Positions 23,189-37,110 of a stretch of 64,000 nucleotides of DNA are shown one piece after another. The stretch is from Triangularia verruculosa (lineage: Eukaryota; Ascomycota; Sordariomycetes; Sordariales; Podosporaceae): assembly GCA_033296885.1 (NCBI GenBank), contig MU863946.1:124001-188000 (forward strand). The letters are read 5' to 3'. The notes beneath the pieces are model-generated. The model searched no databases and was not told the DNA's origin. It saw only the letters and a program-made list of their open reading frames with translations. The position numbers and the translations under genes are program-made. Each line of letters begins with the position of its first letter. Within the stretch, counting starts at the first letter, position 1.

Positions 23189-26097
23189 CCTGTTTTCACA
23201 ATGTAGTTCAGATCAATTTATAAACAGATAATTGGAGCGCGTGTGAACAACCCTGAACGATGCGAAAGATGAAGCAAGTGAGAAAGTATCGATCAATGGA
23301 CCACTGTGCTGACCACCCACCAATCTTGCAGCACCATATCTCTGACCCTATGTTGTGCCAGACCTGCCGCTGCATAACACACAGGGCACAACAGGAAAGC
23401 CACCCAATCCAGTCCCTTATCTCGCGTTTGCTTGCATCATCCCTCAGCCGTTGCGTTTGCCTGCCGCCAAATCAGGTGACAGCCCAACCAGCCCCCAACC
23501 GAACAACACACTCGCAACTCAGCCGTGTGCACAGACCACTTCTTCAATCACTCAACTCATAGCTTTCTTGGGATGAAACTCGGCAGCGAGGCAAGCCGGG
23601 TGTTGTCTCGGTGTCTCGGTATCATGTGTGTCACCAGTCATGAAGACTACTGGGTCCAAATCTCATCATCATCGGCACTTTGGTAAGAATATCTATTGGG
23701 CAGAGGACGAGGGGTCATAGTTACTTACATATTTTTTTTTTTGCTTTTTCTGTGAGCTGTACAACATGTCGTGCAATGTTACGTGTGGCCCTCTCTCACT
23801 GGTGGCACTCACTCATAGGTGAGCCAGCTCACTCACTTAATTCACTGACAGGATGCATGTGAACCGACAGCTGTCATCTCATCATGTGATCCCAGCTTCA
23901 TATTTCCATGAGAGCATTTTCACTGGTCTTTGGGGTTGGTCACTCAGTCGTCAAGAATTAACGACAGGCTGGCACGATGTTAACATGTTTTCCTCAGCTC
24001 AAGAAAACAAGGCGCTCCAAATATGAATCTAGTATTTGTCAACGAATGCCAAGTTCATCAACCGGACTGATGGAGACATCTCTTTCCCGATATACCGGCC
24101 AAAAACTGAAACCATGGAGGAAGTGATGAGTGAGCCTGAGACAAGAGCTGAGGACAACACAATCACCACAACCACAGGTCTCGGTCTGCCCGGTATATTA
24201 TATCCGTACTGCCATGTAGGTAGCCTCACTCACGCTAATAGATAGACATCCGCCCAACGTCGTTACATCAACACTGTATACATTATTCATCTTGGTGCTG
24301 CGACCACCCCCCTGGCACGACAAATAGCTCTCACTTCTTTCATGGCCGGAAACATTAAACATTAAACACCTCCCCAACTAACCCCCCAACCCAACTTTCT
24401 GCTTGGGGGAGACGCATCAAAAGAACTGCGTCACAGTACCTTCAAGTAACCGTGAGGTGAAAGGAGCAGGACTGATAAGATTGATAATGCCAAACCTCTG
24501 ATCCCTTGGGTTTGTAGGTAATATTTCCAACCCAACCCATCCATGTTCGACAGTCAAGAGCGTTGTCTCCACTTAAACACCAACCAAGGACCCGCCTGGC
24601 ACCTGCTACATGTCATCTCTTTGTCGTCATGTTCATCGAGGTACCTCACCTGCGGTCTCTAGTCACTTGTTGTCGCCGACGTGGCAACAGTGTGCAGGCA
24701 GAAGGGGGCGGTACGTCATGAACACCGAGTACGTTGCAGATGGGCCTAGAACCTTGGGTGTCATTGTCGCCCTCCCTCTCGCCATTCTTTGTTCAGCCCA
24801 TCACCACACACCACCACCGATGGCGGCGGCGGCAGCAATGAACAATACCAAACTTAGCAGCATGATTTTTTTTTTTTCAAAACGTATGGCTGACATGCCT
24901 CCGTTTGGTGAGTGGTATGGTTCTGGTTCGTTCTTATCTGCCGATGACTCACTCGGAGACCAATCCGGGAAGGAGGCCCCGGAATGCCCGCCATCGTGAC
25001 AAACCCAGCCCAACTGGTTGGCAGAAAATTAGGTAAAAAAGCATGTTCGCTTTGGAACGCATTGGGTTTGAAAGAATTTCCTAGGATGAAACAGTTAGAA
25101 ATGCAAAATGGGACCCAAAACACTGGGAAAACTGGGGACAAGAAACAAAACAACGAGATCAACCGCTGTTACCACACCAACGGGCCCATCACCATGTAAT
25201 CAGTGTGCGTCCAACTCTGCGGCGAGTTGCTCGGTATAACCAGGCTTCGGGACCACAATTCGCTCCGTTAATCGCTCATTAAGGGGGGGGGCGGGCGGGT
25301 GTGGGATGACAAGTGCACGACACGTCGGGGGGCACGATGACTTCGGTTTGAGACAGAAAGGTAGCTGCTAGCTCTGATTTTGGCTAATAGCATGGTATTT
25401 TTGTGCGGCTGCTAGTCGCGAGTCGGAATGATTTCCCTGAAAAGCAGGTCTGTCCGTCCTGGTTTCTTTAGGGCCCGAAGGTCTCTGTCTTGGTAGAAAA
25501 CCTACGGCGTTCCTATTAACTCCGTTTGATGCAATAAGCCTCAGGCCTAAACGCAGAGAGGGGTGTTCTGGCGTTTGCAAACCGTCTGTCTCGTAGCTAA
25601 ACGAGAAAAGGCGTTAGCAGCTGTCCAGCTCTCTGCTGCCCGATGTCCGTCCATTATGCTCCCAATAGTTCCCAATGCCCCCTCTCAGCGCCCTCAGACG
25701 CGAGATACTGTGTCCCGATATGTAATAACGATTAAAAAACAAAAATAGCACGACAGCATCGTACACAAGACACCCCCATCACCGTGCGCCATCAAAAATT
25801 GACCATGATTCCGCCTTCCCCTGTTGCCGTTTCCCCAAATCCAGGATATTGCATGCAAAAACCCCCAGAGCGCGCTTTTGCCCATTTTCCTTGAGTCATC
25901 TCCACGAGTGCTTGTTGAGAATCTCGAGTACCTTAAAAATGACCACTTTCTTTACCCTCGAACGAAGGCTTGACAAAGAAACAAGAATAGTGTCACAATG
26001 AAGGGCTTGGTTGATTGATATGATCGTTATGTGCGGTTGGCGTATGTTACGCGGTAATAATAAACAAAGTGCTTGTCGGAATGTGTGGTTAGAAGAA
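23189..26097. other. Intergenic: SOG2 promoter and cyclin 3' flank
   Basis: About 2.9 kb without a supported gene. The SOG2-proximal part contains several CACTCACTCA-type short repeats (23805-23840). A TGACTCA site, the consensus for GCN4/CPC1-type bZIP factors, lies at about 24945. The cyclin-proximal 200 nt are AT-richer and probably 3' UTR. Confidence 0.5.
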
Positions 26098-28174
26098 TTA
26101 CTGCAGAATTCCCTGCCACATCCCAGGGGCTCCAGGTCCCCCAACGGCCGGGTGAAGTGAAGAGATCATGTAGGGCTGGGCTGCCTCGGTCGAACAGCAC
26201 ACTCTCTTGTGGCTTCCCCGGACCATAGACTCAGACCAGACACCAACGCTGGCCGAGTCCATTGAAAGAATTCCACGCACGCTGTCTTGCAGCTGCGCGT
26301 TGTCCATTGAGAACGTCCGGCTTCGCTTGGTTCCAATTCTGACCGGGGCTGACGAGGATTCAACAGCTTGACGCTGCAACTCCTGAAGAGCCAGGGCCGC
26401 ATCGTTCATCTCACGTTGCCTGTAAGCATACTGAGCATCCAGTGTGCCATCGTAAAAGTCCTTACCCACCGAGCCGGTGTAGGACTCTGGCGACGCTGTC
26501 AGGCAGTGGCTTTCCTCATAGACTTCGGGAACCGAAGCGATGGTAGGCTTCATGCTCATCCTCTCACTATACGACTTCCCGTACCGGCTTCGCGCCTGGG
26601 CATCCAATTTGGTTGACGGCGCGCTAACCGAGGAAAGTGAAGAGATCGAAGAAGAGCGAGAAAGCCGGGAAGAGTCCGATACCATCGACTCGGGCGAGGA
26701 GGCAGTTGAAACTGAATTGGCTAGAGAGGACCGGCGGGGCAACTGGTTCATCGGAGACGATGTGGCAACTGGGGGCCAGCAATCCAGGTTCTGAGCGGCG
26801 GACGCGGAAGAGGCTTGGGCCATGGCAAAACCCATTGACGAGCTTCTTCCGAGGATGTGGGAAGCAGCACTCACAGCAGGAGTGCTGAACCCGCGCGTCT
26901 GTGGAGCCATGCGTGGTGTAGGCAAAAGGCCCAGGGCAGGTGCAAAACGTCCAGGAACGTATGCAGAAGGAGGACTCGGCTCCATCACCACTGGCGCCAA
27001 CCGAGGCTTGAGAGCCGCATCCAGATCGCCCCAAGGATTAGCACTCTCGGGAGAGCTGCAGATGGCCTGAATAGATACCTCTCGGGTGGCTCGCAGCCAA
27101 GGGGCCAGCTCTTCCAGGTTGTCCAGCGAGGGCGTCAGGTTGACAATGAGCCGTTGGAACTGCTCGCACTGCTGCTCATAAAGGCGCTGTGCTGAACCGC
27201 TTGGAGGCGAAGGAGGCTGTGGAGTGAACTTGAGTACCGACTCGTTCCACTTCTTGTAAGTCTCCTCGGTAATGTGGAGATTCCAGTTCACAGCTAGTAC
27301 GAATGTCATCTCGTTTTGGTTGATCTCGGATGTCTTGAGCCCAGAGATTCTGCTCCAAGCGCGAGCCGAGTAGTTACGATCTTGCAGATACTTGGAGGCC
27401 AAGATGAGCGCAGCGAGGAACATGCGGCGACCACATTGCAGGGCCTGGCAGTCGCGGTTGCTGTCGGGCTGTTCCATGGTAAAATCCCGGCGCGGAATGT
27501 GGGGTCTTATCAAGATCAGGTAGTACAAGGCAACCTGAAGGGTCGAGTAGCTGGTGCGTGACCGGCGCAAGGTTTCTTGGATAAAACTGCGCAGCGGAAG
27601 CACGGCACTGCTGCCCACCTCTTTGCAAGCTGGCGATGACGTTGGCCAGATGGCTTCGACCATGAAGGTTGAAGTGTCTAGAGTAAAATTGTTGAGCATA
27701 TATCCGTCACATAAAGCGGGCGCGTTTCTTACCGACAAGGCTGTCAACGAAGTTGACCTTCCGGTCAGCCTGGCGCACAAGCGCAGGTGGTCGCCCAGTC
27801 CTTGAAGTGGCAGAGCTGGAGGTTCGGCGGGGGTTTTGGCGCAATGGCGCGCAGAGTTTGGATTGAGGATATTGTTCATGTTGTTGGCGGACCCAGGGAC
27901 CGCAGCTCTTTGTTACTTGCTCGCAATAGCTTCCAAAGGAGCTGATTGAACTCTGAGAAGAAGTAGGAGCGATAGAAAAGCAGGATTCGCCCGATTCCGA
28001 GTCGGATGATTGCCCGTTGGAGATGACGTCGTCCGAGTGATGCGAGGATGCGTCGGACCAAACGGAGGTAGAGGAGGTGGATGCCAACGCGGCTAAAGGT
28101 TGGTTGCAAGCGGCATTGTGGAGGGAGGTTAAGGGGTTGATAAATGCGGGGGACAAATAAGTGTCGAGCTTCAT
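26098..28174 (-). CDS. PCL-type (PHO85-partner) cyclin
   Basis: Exons 28174-27733 and 27677-26098 are joined across a 55-nt intron (GTAAGA...CTCTAG) to give 673 residues. The join makes KVNFVDSLVDTSTFMVEAIWP, which restores the start of the cyclin box. The box contains LPLRSFIQETLRRSRTSYST, a long hydrophobic helix (LQVALYYLILIRP), FLAALILASKYLQDRNYS and the EMTFVLAVNWNLHI segment, as in yeast Pcl1/Pcl2 and Clg1-like cyclins. The C-terminal half is Ser-rich and probably disordered, with KRSRTFSMDNAQL and HKRVCCSTEA near the end. Such cyclins activate a PHO85-type CDK for G1 progression and polarity. The 270 nt before the start are ATG-free on the sense strand, and about 9 kb of gene-free DNA lies upstream. 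The exact paralogue is not certain. Confidence 0.88.
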
Positions 28175-31100
28175 CTTGGGTTATGGGGGGTGGAAGTTCT
28201 TCCAATCGCCTCCAGTCGCCGTGACGCCGTGATTACCGAATAGACCAGTGTGCTGAATAGATCGTGAAATTAACGAGATGCAAGTCCTGCGACAAATCTT
28301 GAAGATTGCCGCCAAACTTGGAATGTCGAAAAGGATGGAAGACTCCTAGAGCAGGGTGCTGCGAAGAGCCAACTTTTCACGAAAGAGCAGACCGGAAGAC
28401 GGAACGGAGACGGCGACTGGAGTAGAGTTATTTTTCGCAAGAGGCATCGTGTGAATGTGTCTTTCGCTTTGTTGGAGCGGAAGAGCAGTGGTTGAGGCTA
28501 TATGGCAGCTAGTTGCGTACCATAAGGGGCGGGAGGCGAGGTGTTGATGATGGGAATGGCTAACAGCGGGTCGAGACTCGACGATCGGATTCGCAGGAGC
28601 TGACGATGCAGGCGTCGGTGGAAGAGGTGTAGACGTGTTCCTTGACGGTTGCAGGCTATGCAGGTACCGATCGGCTGTCTCTATCCGACTGCGGTGTGGC
28701 TGCGAGGCCGACCGACTCTTTAAAGTGAGAGCGTGGTGATGGCGACGGCCTGAGGAGATGCGGCAATGTGACTCCTAAGAGCGCGTGTCTTCTGGGGCGA
28801 CCTGAGATAAGGTGCTAGGTACGGGTGGCCCCCCTGGTCTGGATGACTCTTCCCGTTGAATTCAGAGTGGCGAAGGCCTAACCGACTCTTGCCGCTAGAA
28901 CAGGTGGCTCCAACTGGCAGTGTACCCTGTGGTTTGTGTGGTGTGACCTGGCGCTCAGCTGCGGAAGCCTGAAAACGGGTCTCTTAGAAGGCTGTGGCGA
29001 CTTGATAGTCACCGGGGCTGGTACGAGTTGCTTGTGCAGCTCAGAGGAGGGGACAAAAATGAGCGGTTAGGTAGCGTCTTCGCGATGCTCCCTCTTTTCT
29101 CGCCTTTGTTCGACAGGCGGCGGATTCCTTGTTGAGTATAAGGTGGGTATTGGAGAAACACGGGGTCAGCGGGCGAGTGTGTGACGGGTGCTGTGTGTTG
29201 TTGACGAGAGCGGCGCAGAGCTGACTCCGCGGGTCTTGAAAGATGTATGAACTCGAGGAATGACTGTTGGTCCTATTTTCCTTTGTCGCAGAGTGCAAGC
29301 GAATGCCGCGCGAACAAGAGAAAACGTTGCTAGACAAACAGGCAGGCAAGCAGGAAAACGGAAAGATACCAGAGAGTAGAGATGTAACAAATTAAATTAA
29401 GAGTAGTGAGGAGAGATGGTCCGTCCAGATCTCACAAGCAGACTGCCAAAGAGTCGCTTCTTCCTAGATCTTGAAGTTGAGCATGATGGTTGCTCGATGG
29501 GGAAAAGAGAAGAGAAGGGAGCGTTTCGGCCTGGCTCCTGGGTGCCGAGTAGTTTTGAATAGGAACTACCTGGGGACACTGGAAATGCCCACTGCGACAG
29601 TGCCAACGAATTGCCAAACAGCCCGTTGCATGCACAGGACAACCTTGCTCCCCACTTGCTATGCACGCTCCACCCCTTCACCAACTCCACCTTTCGAATG
29701 TTCCCACCTTTTCCATCAACAGCCTGCACGAGCCACCATTGATCCCCGGCGCTGCCTTGTTGGCCGTTCTTTGAGACGGTCTCTCTCCAACATCGGTGTT
29801 GCCAGGGCAAAACTTCCCTTTCATGACGGATTCGCACTTTGTCTCCCCTCCTTTCTAGCTACAGCAGGACGGCAAAAGCAGTTTGCCAGTCCGGGTGGCT
29901 GTCCTCTCTCCCGACCTCCCCCCCCTTTCCTCACCGTTCCTCTTCACCAGATTCGAATACGGAGTAATAACGAAGCTATGATATACCCTGATTATCTCAA
30001 GGTAATTGCTGGACATCATCGCGAGCGATCGAGCTGTCCATCATCACTCCTCGAGTCCAATCCCTCACCCCTCCTCTTTCACGGCCGCCAACTCTCTGCG
30101 AGACACTCTTGCAGTTTCAACTCGCTTGTGGGGAGGGATCGAAGGGAATCGCGCATCTCTTGATTGGCTCTGTTGCTGCATGGCAGAGGGGGGGGCCGGA
30201 AATCTGGGTTGCAGGAGCGTGGCCAGTTCATCCATCCAGCTCGCTCACAAAGCCAAATTACCCCTGTCTAGCGCTCTTACTATTCTGAAAGCGGGCTAGC
30301 TCACAACCAAAAGGCGCAGGATGCATCGTCACTCATCATGGTGTTGATCCAGAGACCACTCATCAGTCATCAATTTTTCACTTTCACTCTCATCCTCCGC
30401 CCACCTCCCTCATCAGGCTTCATGAACGAGCTATTGATCTCATGTCTGACGCAGCGGTTGATATGAACACAGCGACCACGGTGGTGGCACTTCAAAACTA
30501 GGACTCGAGACCCGCGGGCCTTTGAATGATTCACCGCAGTTGACTGAGTGACCGAGAGGCCTCATGAGTGATGATTGACGGACTCTTGGCTGCGAAACAC
30601 TGATGAGTCGACTCACTTTTCACAGCTGAGCTCGGAGTGTTGCACAGCTGACCAGGGTTGGTCGGAACGGCAGTCTCGAACACACCAAGTCTTTCGCGAT
30701 TACCGAGAGATGTGTCAGTGTATGCAACACCCCTCGTTAAGATCGATATGAAGCTATAGATCATGAGTAAATAAGGGATATGTTTGATAATCAGAACGGT
30801 TTCATGATACCGTAGTTTAAGACATGCGCTTGATAAGTCTTTGCACATGTTATTTGCGGCCCGCAATTCTTACTGTCAACTCGAGATAAAAGTGGGCTAT
30901 CGGCGACCGGCGTTCACCAAACTCCGTTTCTTGCTTGCCAGTGCGCGCCACGGGGAACCTAATCTCGAGGCAGTGAGTGACGCATCGCTTTATCATAGCC
31001 GCGTCCGTCAATCAGCGTTCCTATAATTATCTTGACAGGGCATCTGCATAGCCAAACTTTATAACACCAAAGCAACCTGACGATCATCTACCTTAGAAAT

Positions 31101-34100
31101 GCTCATAACATCGTAGCTCTACCTAATCTTCATGGGATGTTTTACACACAGAGCCTGTCTTGTCGGTGCGGTTGCGCAATCGCATCGGTGCTCACCACCG
31201 GTGCCCAGACCTTCTTGAATGAAGTCACTCCACCATGCTACCACCAGGGCATTTCCGGAAGGTCTGGAGACAGTTTCATGCCTCCGAACAGGAGCCGATC
31301 TCCAGATAATCAGAAGCCTCAATACGGCTTTCCATGAATGAACCATCTATGAGCAAATGCTCTTTCCGGGTCTTGATACAATTGCTGGCCGATCATGTGT
31401 TGAGATCCAGAAATGGTCCATCTCTGGGGCTCCCCGCAAAGGCTGTGCTCAGAAGCCTCAAGCCTCATCAATGCCCCTCACACAGCCGAACAGTCCAGCC
31501 TGTAGACGAAATATCGGTAATCCCACTTCCGACTGAAAGGGCCACCACAGACTCTGAGGCCTATGGGCTTCGTGATGGCTTCGTTCAACGTGGGTCACGT
31601 CGGCCCCAGCCGTGTACACTTGCACAAAGGCAACTGGCTGATGATGTTGGCTTCTCTTGCCAACCCCGAGATCTTGATCCCATTCGCTGCCAAATAACCC
31701 TCCTCCACTAACTTCGGCATCAACTGACGCAGTGCTGTCCTGCACACATCACCAGCCCCCACTGAGACAACTTGGTGCCCAGACAAGCCGGCTTCTTTCG
31801 TCACGCCTATGTTCGCATGGGTGGCTGGCCTGGATGCATAACACAACTCCAAAGTTTTTCTATCGGGCCTGACCGCAAGATTTTGGCCTTGTCGCACCTC
31901 AACAGTTGCCCAATCACAGCGAATGTTAAACTTGTGCCCCGCCCCAAAAGGCTGTCACCATTCCGCCAGAAGATTTGAGAAAGCGGCTCGTCATGAGACG
32001 CCCGTTCTCGATGCAGAGCAACCCAACGTCCAAGCACTCCACTGGCCATGCCTTCTCGCAAGGCAGAAGGACAGGGGAATGGCACAAGTGCTCACGCCGT
32101 TCTCGGACATTTCTTGGTTATGCTGGCCACGCCTTCGCAACAATCCGCTACATCACAGACCAGGTCTCCAGAGAGCATCGAGATGGTGTTTTGGGACCGC
32201 CTCTGATTAGCCCCGCCCAGACTTCCTCCGCCATGACTCAACTCCATGACCAAGTCAACACATGACCCGCGATATCGGATCTTTTGTCTCGGTCCCTGCC
32301 AACACACTAGAGGTTTGATGCAATAACACATTGTGGAATCACCGGCACTGATAGGATGGGTGCTCTCGGCTATATTCTAATCGCGTTGTCGTCAGCCGTT
32401 GGAGCATCCCTTTCTATCAACGGGTTTTTACCGCGCGGCCTAGCGGCTGAGTTCTTGTATCGTGCTCGTTTGGGGGCGCTTGTAAGGCGGTCACAGCTAG
32501 CAGATCACTCGTAGGTGCCGATCTTGACATCCCGTCATTCCAGAGATGCACACATCGTGCAGCCAGGTCCTCGAGAGAGCCTTCCCCTGTGGGTCGCCTG
32601 GACAATAGTGTACTGCCCGATAATGGCCCGTTCTATTGAAATGGCTTCTGGTTGCTGGCGGGCTGAGGCCCTTCTTCGGGTGTCTTGAAATAACCGCCGA
32701 GGCTCAAATCCGACTTGCCATTATCGTGATACCCCACACCATCCGGGCTCTCTGGAAGCTCCATGATGGCCACAGAAGCCTTCCCAAGGTAAGAGACAAG
32801 AGCTGAGAGCCTATTATAGGCTCCACGACACCACTCACTCGGCCGGCCTCGTTGAGAGTGAAAGAGTCAGCCACGATCATCCCCCTCAATCAACATTTTC
32901 TTTCAGCTCTATTGCCCGAACTTCGTCAAAAACCAATGAAACCACACACACTTCCCGAGGCCGGAGACGAACGCCGTAAAGGAGCTAAGAGGTTGGCGGT
33001 GTCCAAAAGGGTTGAGTCAGCACCGACCACCGGAGAGTGATGGAATAGATGGATGATATTGGAGTGTCTTGGCTTTCTTTCACATCTTTGCTCGTGTCAT
33101 CCGTGACAGGAAAAGACTCAGCCTCGAGTTGACGAAAGCCTTCCCTGTTCATGGTCGTCGTTGGGTCTTGTGTTAAAGACTGGGACCTTGGAAATGTACC
33201 CCACATCTCGGTGGTTCGGAAGTGACGGGATAGGTCTCTCGGCCGATGCAGTGGGTGAGTGGCCCGGTGTGAACTGCCCAGCTTTTCAGAAGCAGCAGCA
33301 TTTCTGTTCATCTCCACGAGACCCAAAAAGACTTGCATCGCGGACTGCCCGATCGCGCCTTGCCTTCTTGTGTCTTTGCCGAGGAAAATAGTGCAGGTTC
33401 AAAAAGACACTGCAGCCTATTTTGCCTGGCTGGTAACTATGTTGGATGGAGGTTGGAAAGGTCACGAAAGCGGTTCATCAAACAGGCACAGGCAACAACC
33501 GATAGGCAGCAGCAGTGGGGATTTTGGAAGGAGGGGTCCACTTTTGACTTCGCTCCTGACCAAATCAACTTGCTACCCATTCATGGAAGTTGGTAACAAA
33601 AACTCCGACGGGATGATCGGGCGATTGGAAATGCTTCACACACACCCGCTACGATGCGGTTTGCATGAGAATTTAGGGCCAGGCCCAACGGTAGGCCGGA
33701 AATAACGGGGAGGCGAATCATCGATAGGGGATTACGAACTACCCACGGAGATGAAGGGGTGATCATTGAGTAGGTGGTACAAGGAAAGGCATATGAGTGG
33801 AAGTTGAGGCAAGAAAAGGCAGGTGAGCTACACACCATCATTTTAAGTTCTCATTCAACGAAAACTGTGCAGAAAAGTCTAGTGTCGATTTTTGACCACC
33901 ACAACACCCATAATGTTTTGATGGAGTAAGATATTCAACAAAACGGAAGTTGTGGAAAGCAAGATACGAAGAAAAGTGGCGCTTGATCATTCTCGCTCAA
34001 ACTCTCCTTTTCCACGTTCCTTGATCCCTCCTCGGGAGACTGGAGATCTCATGTGACCATGAGACCCGGAACTCTGATGAGGGGCGCCGAGGGGCGTTGA

Positions 34101-36245
34101 GCAGAAGGAAGTAAGCCGAAACCTACCGCCGCCGTCGCCATCCGTATTGTGGTGGAAATTTCTGACAGTTTATTCGGAGAAGACATGATTCCTGATCTGT
34201 GTCATGCGAGGGTTTGAGCGGCACAGCTGGCGTACGGTATACGAGCGAGAGACTGGAGAGAGATTTGAGTGAGTCGAAGGTGAGGCAAGGTGACGGAGGA
34301 ATGGCTTGCCGTGATTTGCCCCCTTCACCCGCTTGATCACTCACTCACTCACTCCATTACCTTTGACGCTCATCTAGCTTGCCATTAGCTTGCCACACTC
34401 GAGCCTTGTTCATGATGTGGGACTTTATCATTCGTGATCTTTTGCGCCTTGCAGACACCTGTCACAACCTAGGTCGCTCAGGCTCGACCGTATACTTGCA
34501 CATACTCAAGCCTTGCTTATGATGAGGAAAGGGCCTGTGAAATTTTCCCTTTACACATGAGCAAGAGCCTCATTCGGCGCGGGCCTTTGGCGTGTCCATC
34601 ACAGTCACACAGCCGGCCGCCAGTCAGTCACTCATTCACTCACGCACTTCACCTATTCAACCGAGTCATACAAATTGCCTTACTCGAATTATCCATGTGT
34701 CGTGGTTTCATCCGTCGCCATGTGCGGCTCTTAAACCTCCTCGGGACGAGGCAGTCACCATTGCAGTCATGAGAAAGAATAAGCAAGTATACAACAAGTT
34801 GATATCAACCTTGAACAACCCTTTCACACGCGTCATGAGTTCGCGTCATGAGCTCAAGCTTAATGCCTTCATTTCAGGCTGCGCAATCGAGTCGAGTTCA
34901 GTCACATTTCACACAGGCTGCCTCACCTGTCTTGCCCGAGGTAGCTCCCGCTGTTGCACATCGTGGTATATCTTCACTCAAAAAGTGTTTTTGCCGGTTC
35001 GTTCACAACCCACAGCCCTGTGATAAACAACACGTCACATCCTTCTGGCCCTCTATCACCTTATCTGTCGAGACAAACCGACAAACAGGCGCCTTATTGT
35101 GTCAAGATGTAATAATACCACTCAACAGATACTGGTGAGGAGAGACGCAGTGCACATTACCTATCCAGCTATGTGGTATGTAACGGTGCCACAACCAAAC
35201 AAACATGCAAGTTCAACCTGCTCTTTGGGTTAGTGCAATTAATGAAAAGTGTGGGTCGTTTACATGTCTGCCGCCATGCTTGTGCTGGGCCGTAGTGTAA
35301 ATATGAAGGGAGGCCATGGTTTGTGGCCCATCACTGCAGGTATGTTTTGACCGCTGAGTTAAACCTCAGGGACCTGCCATGGGGGCCGAGGAAACTTCAC
35401 TGCAGATTTGCCATATCACTTATCAGACATGGCATTGGCAAAGCAAAAGAGCAGATAGGTATGGTTGAAGTTCCAGAAACCTAACTGCCTGATGTCGACT
35501 CAAGGCCAGCCATTATACCCCAAGTAGATATGTACCTAGATTACCAATCTACTGAGAATAACAAACAGCCCTCGGGTCAAGACACGCACTGAAGCCAGGA
35601 GACCTTATTGACAGAGTAGAGATGTAAGATGGTCCATACTAACACACCCAATCAACACCTAATTCCCAAGCCTGGTCACTGCCAACTGAGTCGAAGATAG
35701 CTTACCACGGATTAAACTAACGTTATAACACAATTACACTTCACATTTACTATACTCATCTCTTGGTGTACTTAATCACCAGTTACACTAAACTGCCTCT
35801 CGTCTAAAACGTGTACATCTTAATACCCTCGTCACCCATAAACAGTGGTGTCAGAACCATTGGTCAGCCATCATCAACGGCATAATTCTCGTGCTTTCCC
35901 ATTAATACGTCGTGCCAACCGGGAAGAGGCAGACCGACCTCTCAAACCACGGCGAACCAGAACGGAGGTATAACCAAGCCCAAAAGGGTAGACCGAACCT
36001 ACAGCCTACACGGTCAGCCAAAACCGGCAACAACGAGACCCCTACACACGTACCATGAGCCTCATTCCCGCGATCGGTAATTCTTTCATCTCGAACCGGT
36101 AAAAATTCGCCCGATATTGCTGCTAGAATCGGTTTGATCTCATATACATTCATTCGTTGATGCTGCTGCCGCCTGTCAAGTAGAAAGGCTCACTGCCGAG
36201 CCTACCCTTTCATCAGGATCTAGATAACTTTCAAATTTGACCAGC
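28175..36245. other. 8 kb gene-free block upstream of the cyclin
   Basis: No convincing coding gene was found on either strand. The first kilobase is probably cyclin promoter and leader. Short open frames (29471-30163 +, 31595-31897 -) were examined and not accepted. There are simple CACTCACTCACT tracts at 34338-34354 and 34625-34645. From about 35.0 kb the sequence is visibly AT-richer. I see no transposon ends or tRNA. Confidence 0.45.
34337..34354. repeat. Short CACT tetranucleotide tract
   Basis: About four tandem CACT units inside the gene-free block. Shorter copies of the same motif recur at 23805-23840 and 34625-34645. Confidence 0.7.
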
Positions 36246-37110
36246 ATGGAATCATTGTACCAAGGAAGCCCAACACACTGGGGCTCCCGAGAAAGTCGCC
36301 GTTGTGGACAATGCCGCCGAGAACAAGCGTGCCCACTCAAACATGACAGGGCATGTAAAAGCAGAGTCATACCGCTCGAAACATGTGTTCACTCGTGGAT
36401 GTGGATCTTGCATAGGCCGCTAATGATGCTTGCTCAATCCCGAAATCGAAAAGAACCAGTTAAAGTGCCCGGGTGAGTCAAGCCTGGCAGCAAAAGTGTG
36501 AGCTAAGAGTGTTGATGTCGAAATCAGAACGACCCAACTGGTGTGATACACATGATGTGGCAAGGTTCACTCCAACTAAAAAAATAAAGACTGTTTGATA
36601 AGTCAAGTAAACAAGTCGTGGCTAACTATTGGAGATTGGGCATCGTCGAGTCATCGGTCACATGTCCCTAATCCTTGGATCCTCGGGCAGTCGCAGTCTG
36701 AGAAACTGGATAACGTGGTCAAGCGGAATCCTACTCGTCAAGATGATGAATCATACCTTTGGGAGAATCACGCTTGGGTAGATTGGGCCAACAGCAATTC
36801 CCAGAGTATTGGAAGATATGAACAACCAAGTCATCGAGTTGATACGCTCACTGAGCTGCAAGAGCAGCAATATGCCATCGAGCAAAGCCAACCAGGAAAG
36901 GACCGCTCAAGTCTCGAAGACAAGAAGAAACAGAATCAAATCCGGCCTCCCTCGTCAACCATATGGAAACTGCAGGCTACCACGCAGCGATGTGGGATAC
37001 TCAATGAGTCTTTTACCATTACAATAACTAACAACCACCAAACCAGAATCAGTCCCTTGCGCCAAACATCCGCCAATGGTGAGAATCTAGGACCGCACTT
37101 CCAGTTTTAA
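36246..37110 (+). CDS. Weak candidate two-exon gene, unrecognised product
   Basis: An ATG at 36246 opens 227 nt ending at a good donor (GTGAGTCAAG, 36473). A possible acceptor at 36601-36602, preceded by a branch-like AACTAA, joins in phase to an open frame that ends with TAA at 37108-37110. The result would be 244 residues. Exon 1 carries closely spaced cysteines (RRCGQCRREQACP) recalling, but not matching, the first half of a Zn2Cys6 cluster. Exon 2 is Gln/Asn/Ser-rich and reads like protein. Against it: codon use is unbiased, AG dinucleotides lie between branch site and acceptor, and I recognise no family. It could be a young or lineage-specific gene, a relic, or chance. Confidence 0.2.

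Noticed and set aside
29471..30163. 230-codon + strand frame upstream of the cyclin
   Set aside because: No recognisable domain, irregular composition, and overlapping frames on the other strand. Not accepted as a gene.
31595..31897. 100-codon minus frame with protein-like wording (VVSVGAGDVCRTALRQL)
   Set aside because: It resembles a protein in places but is short, lacks splice-compatible neighbours and matches no family I know.
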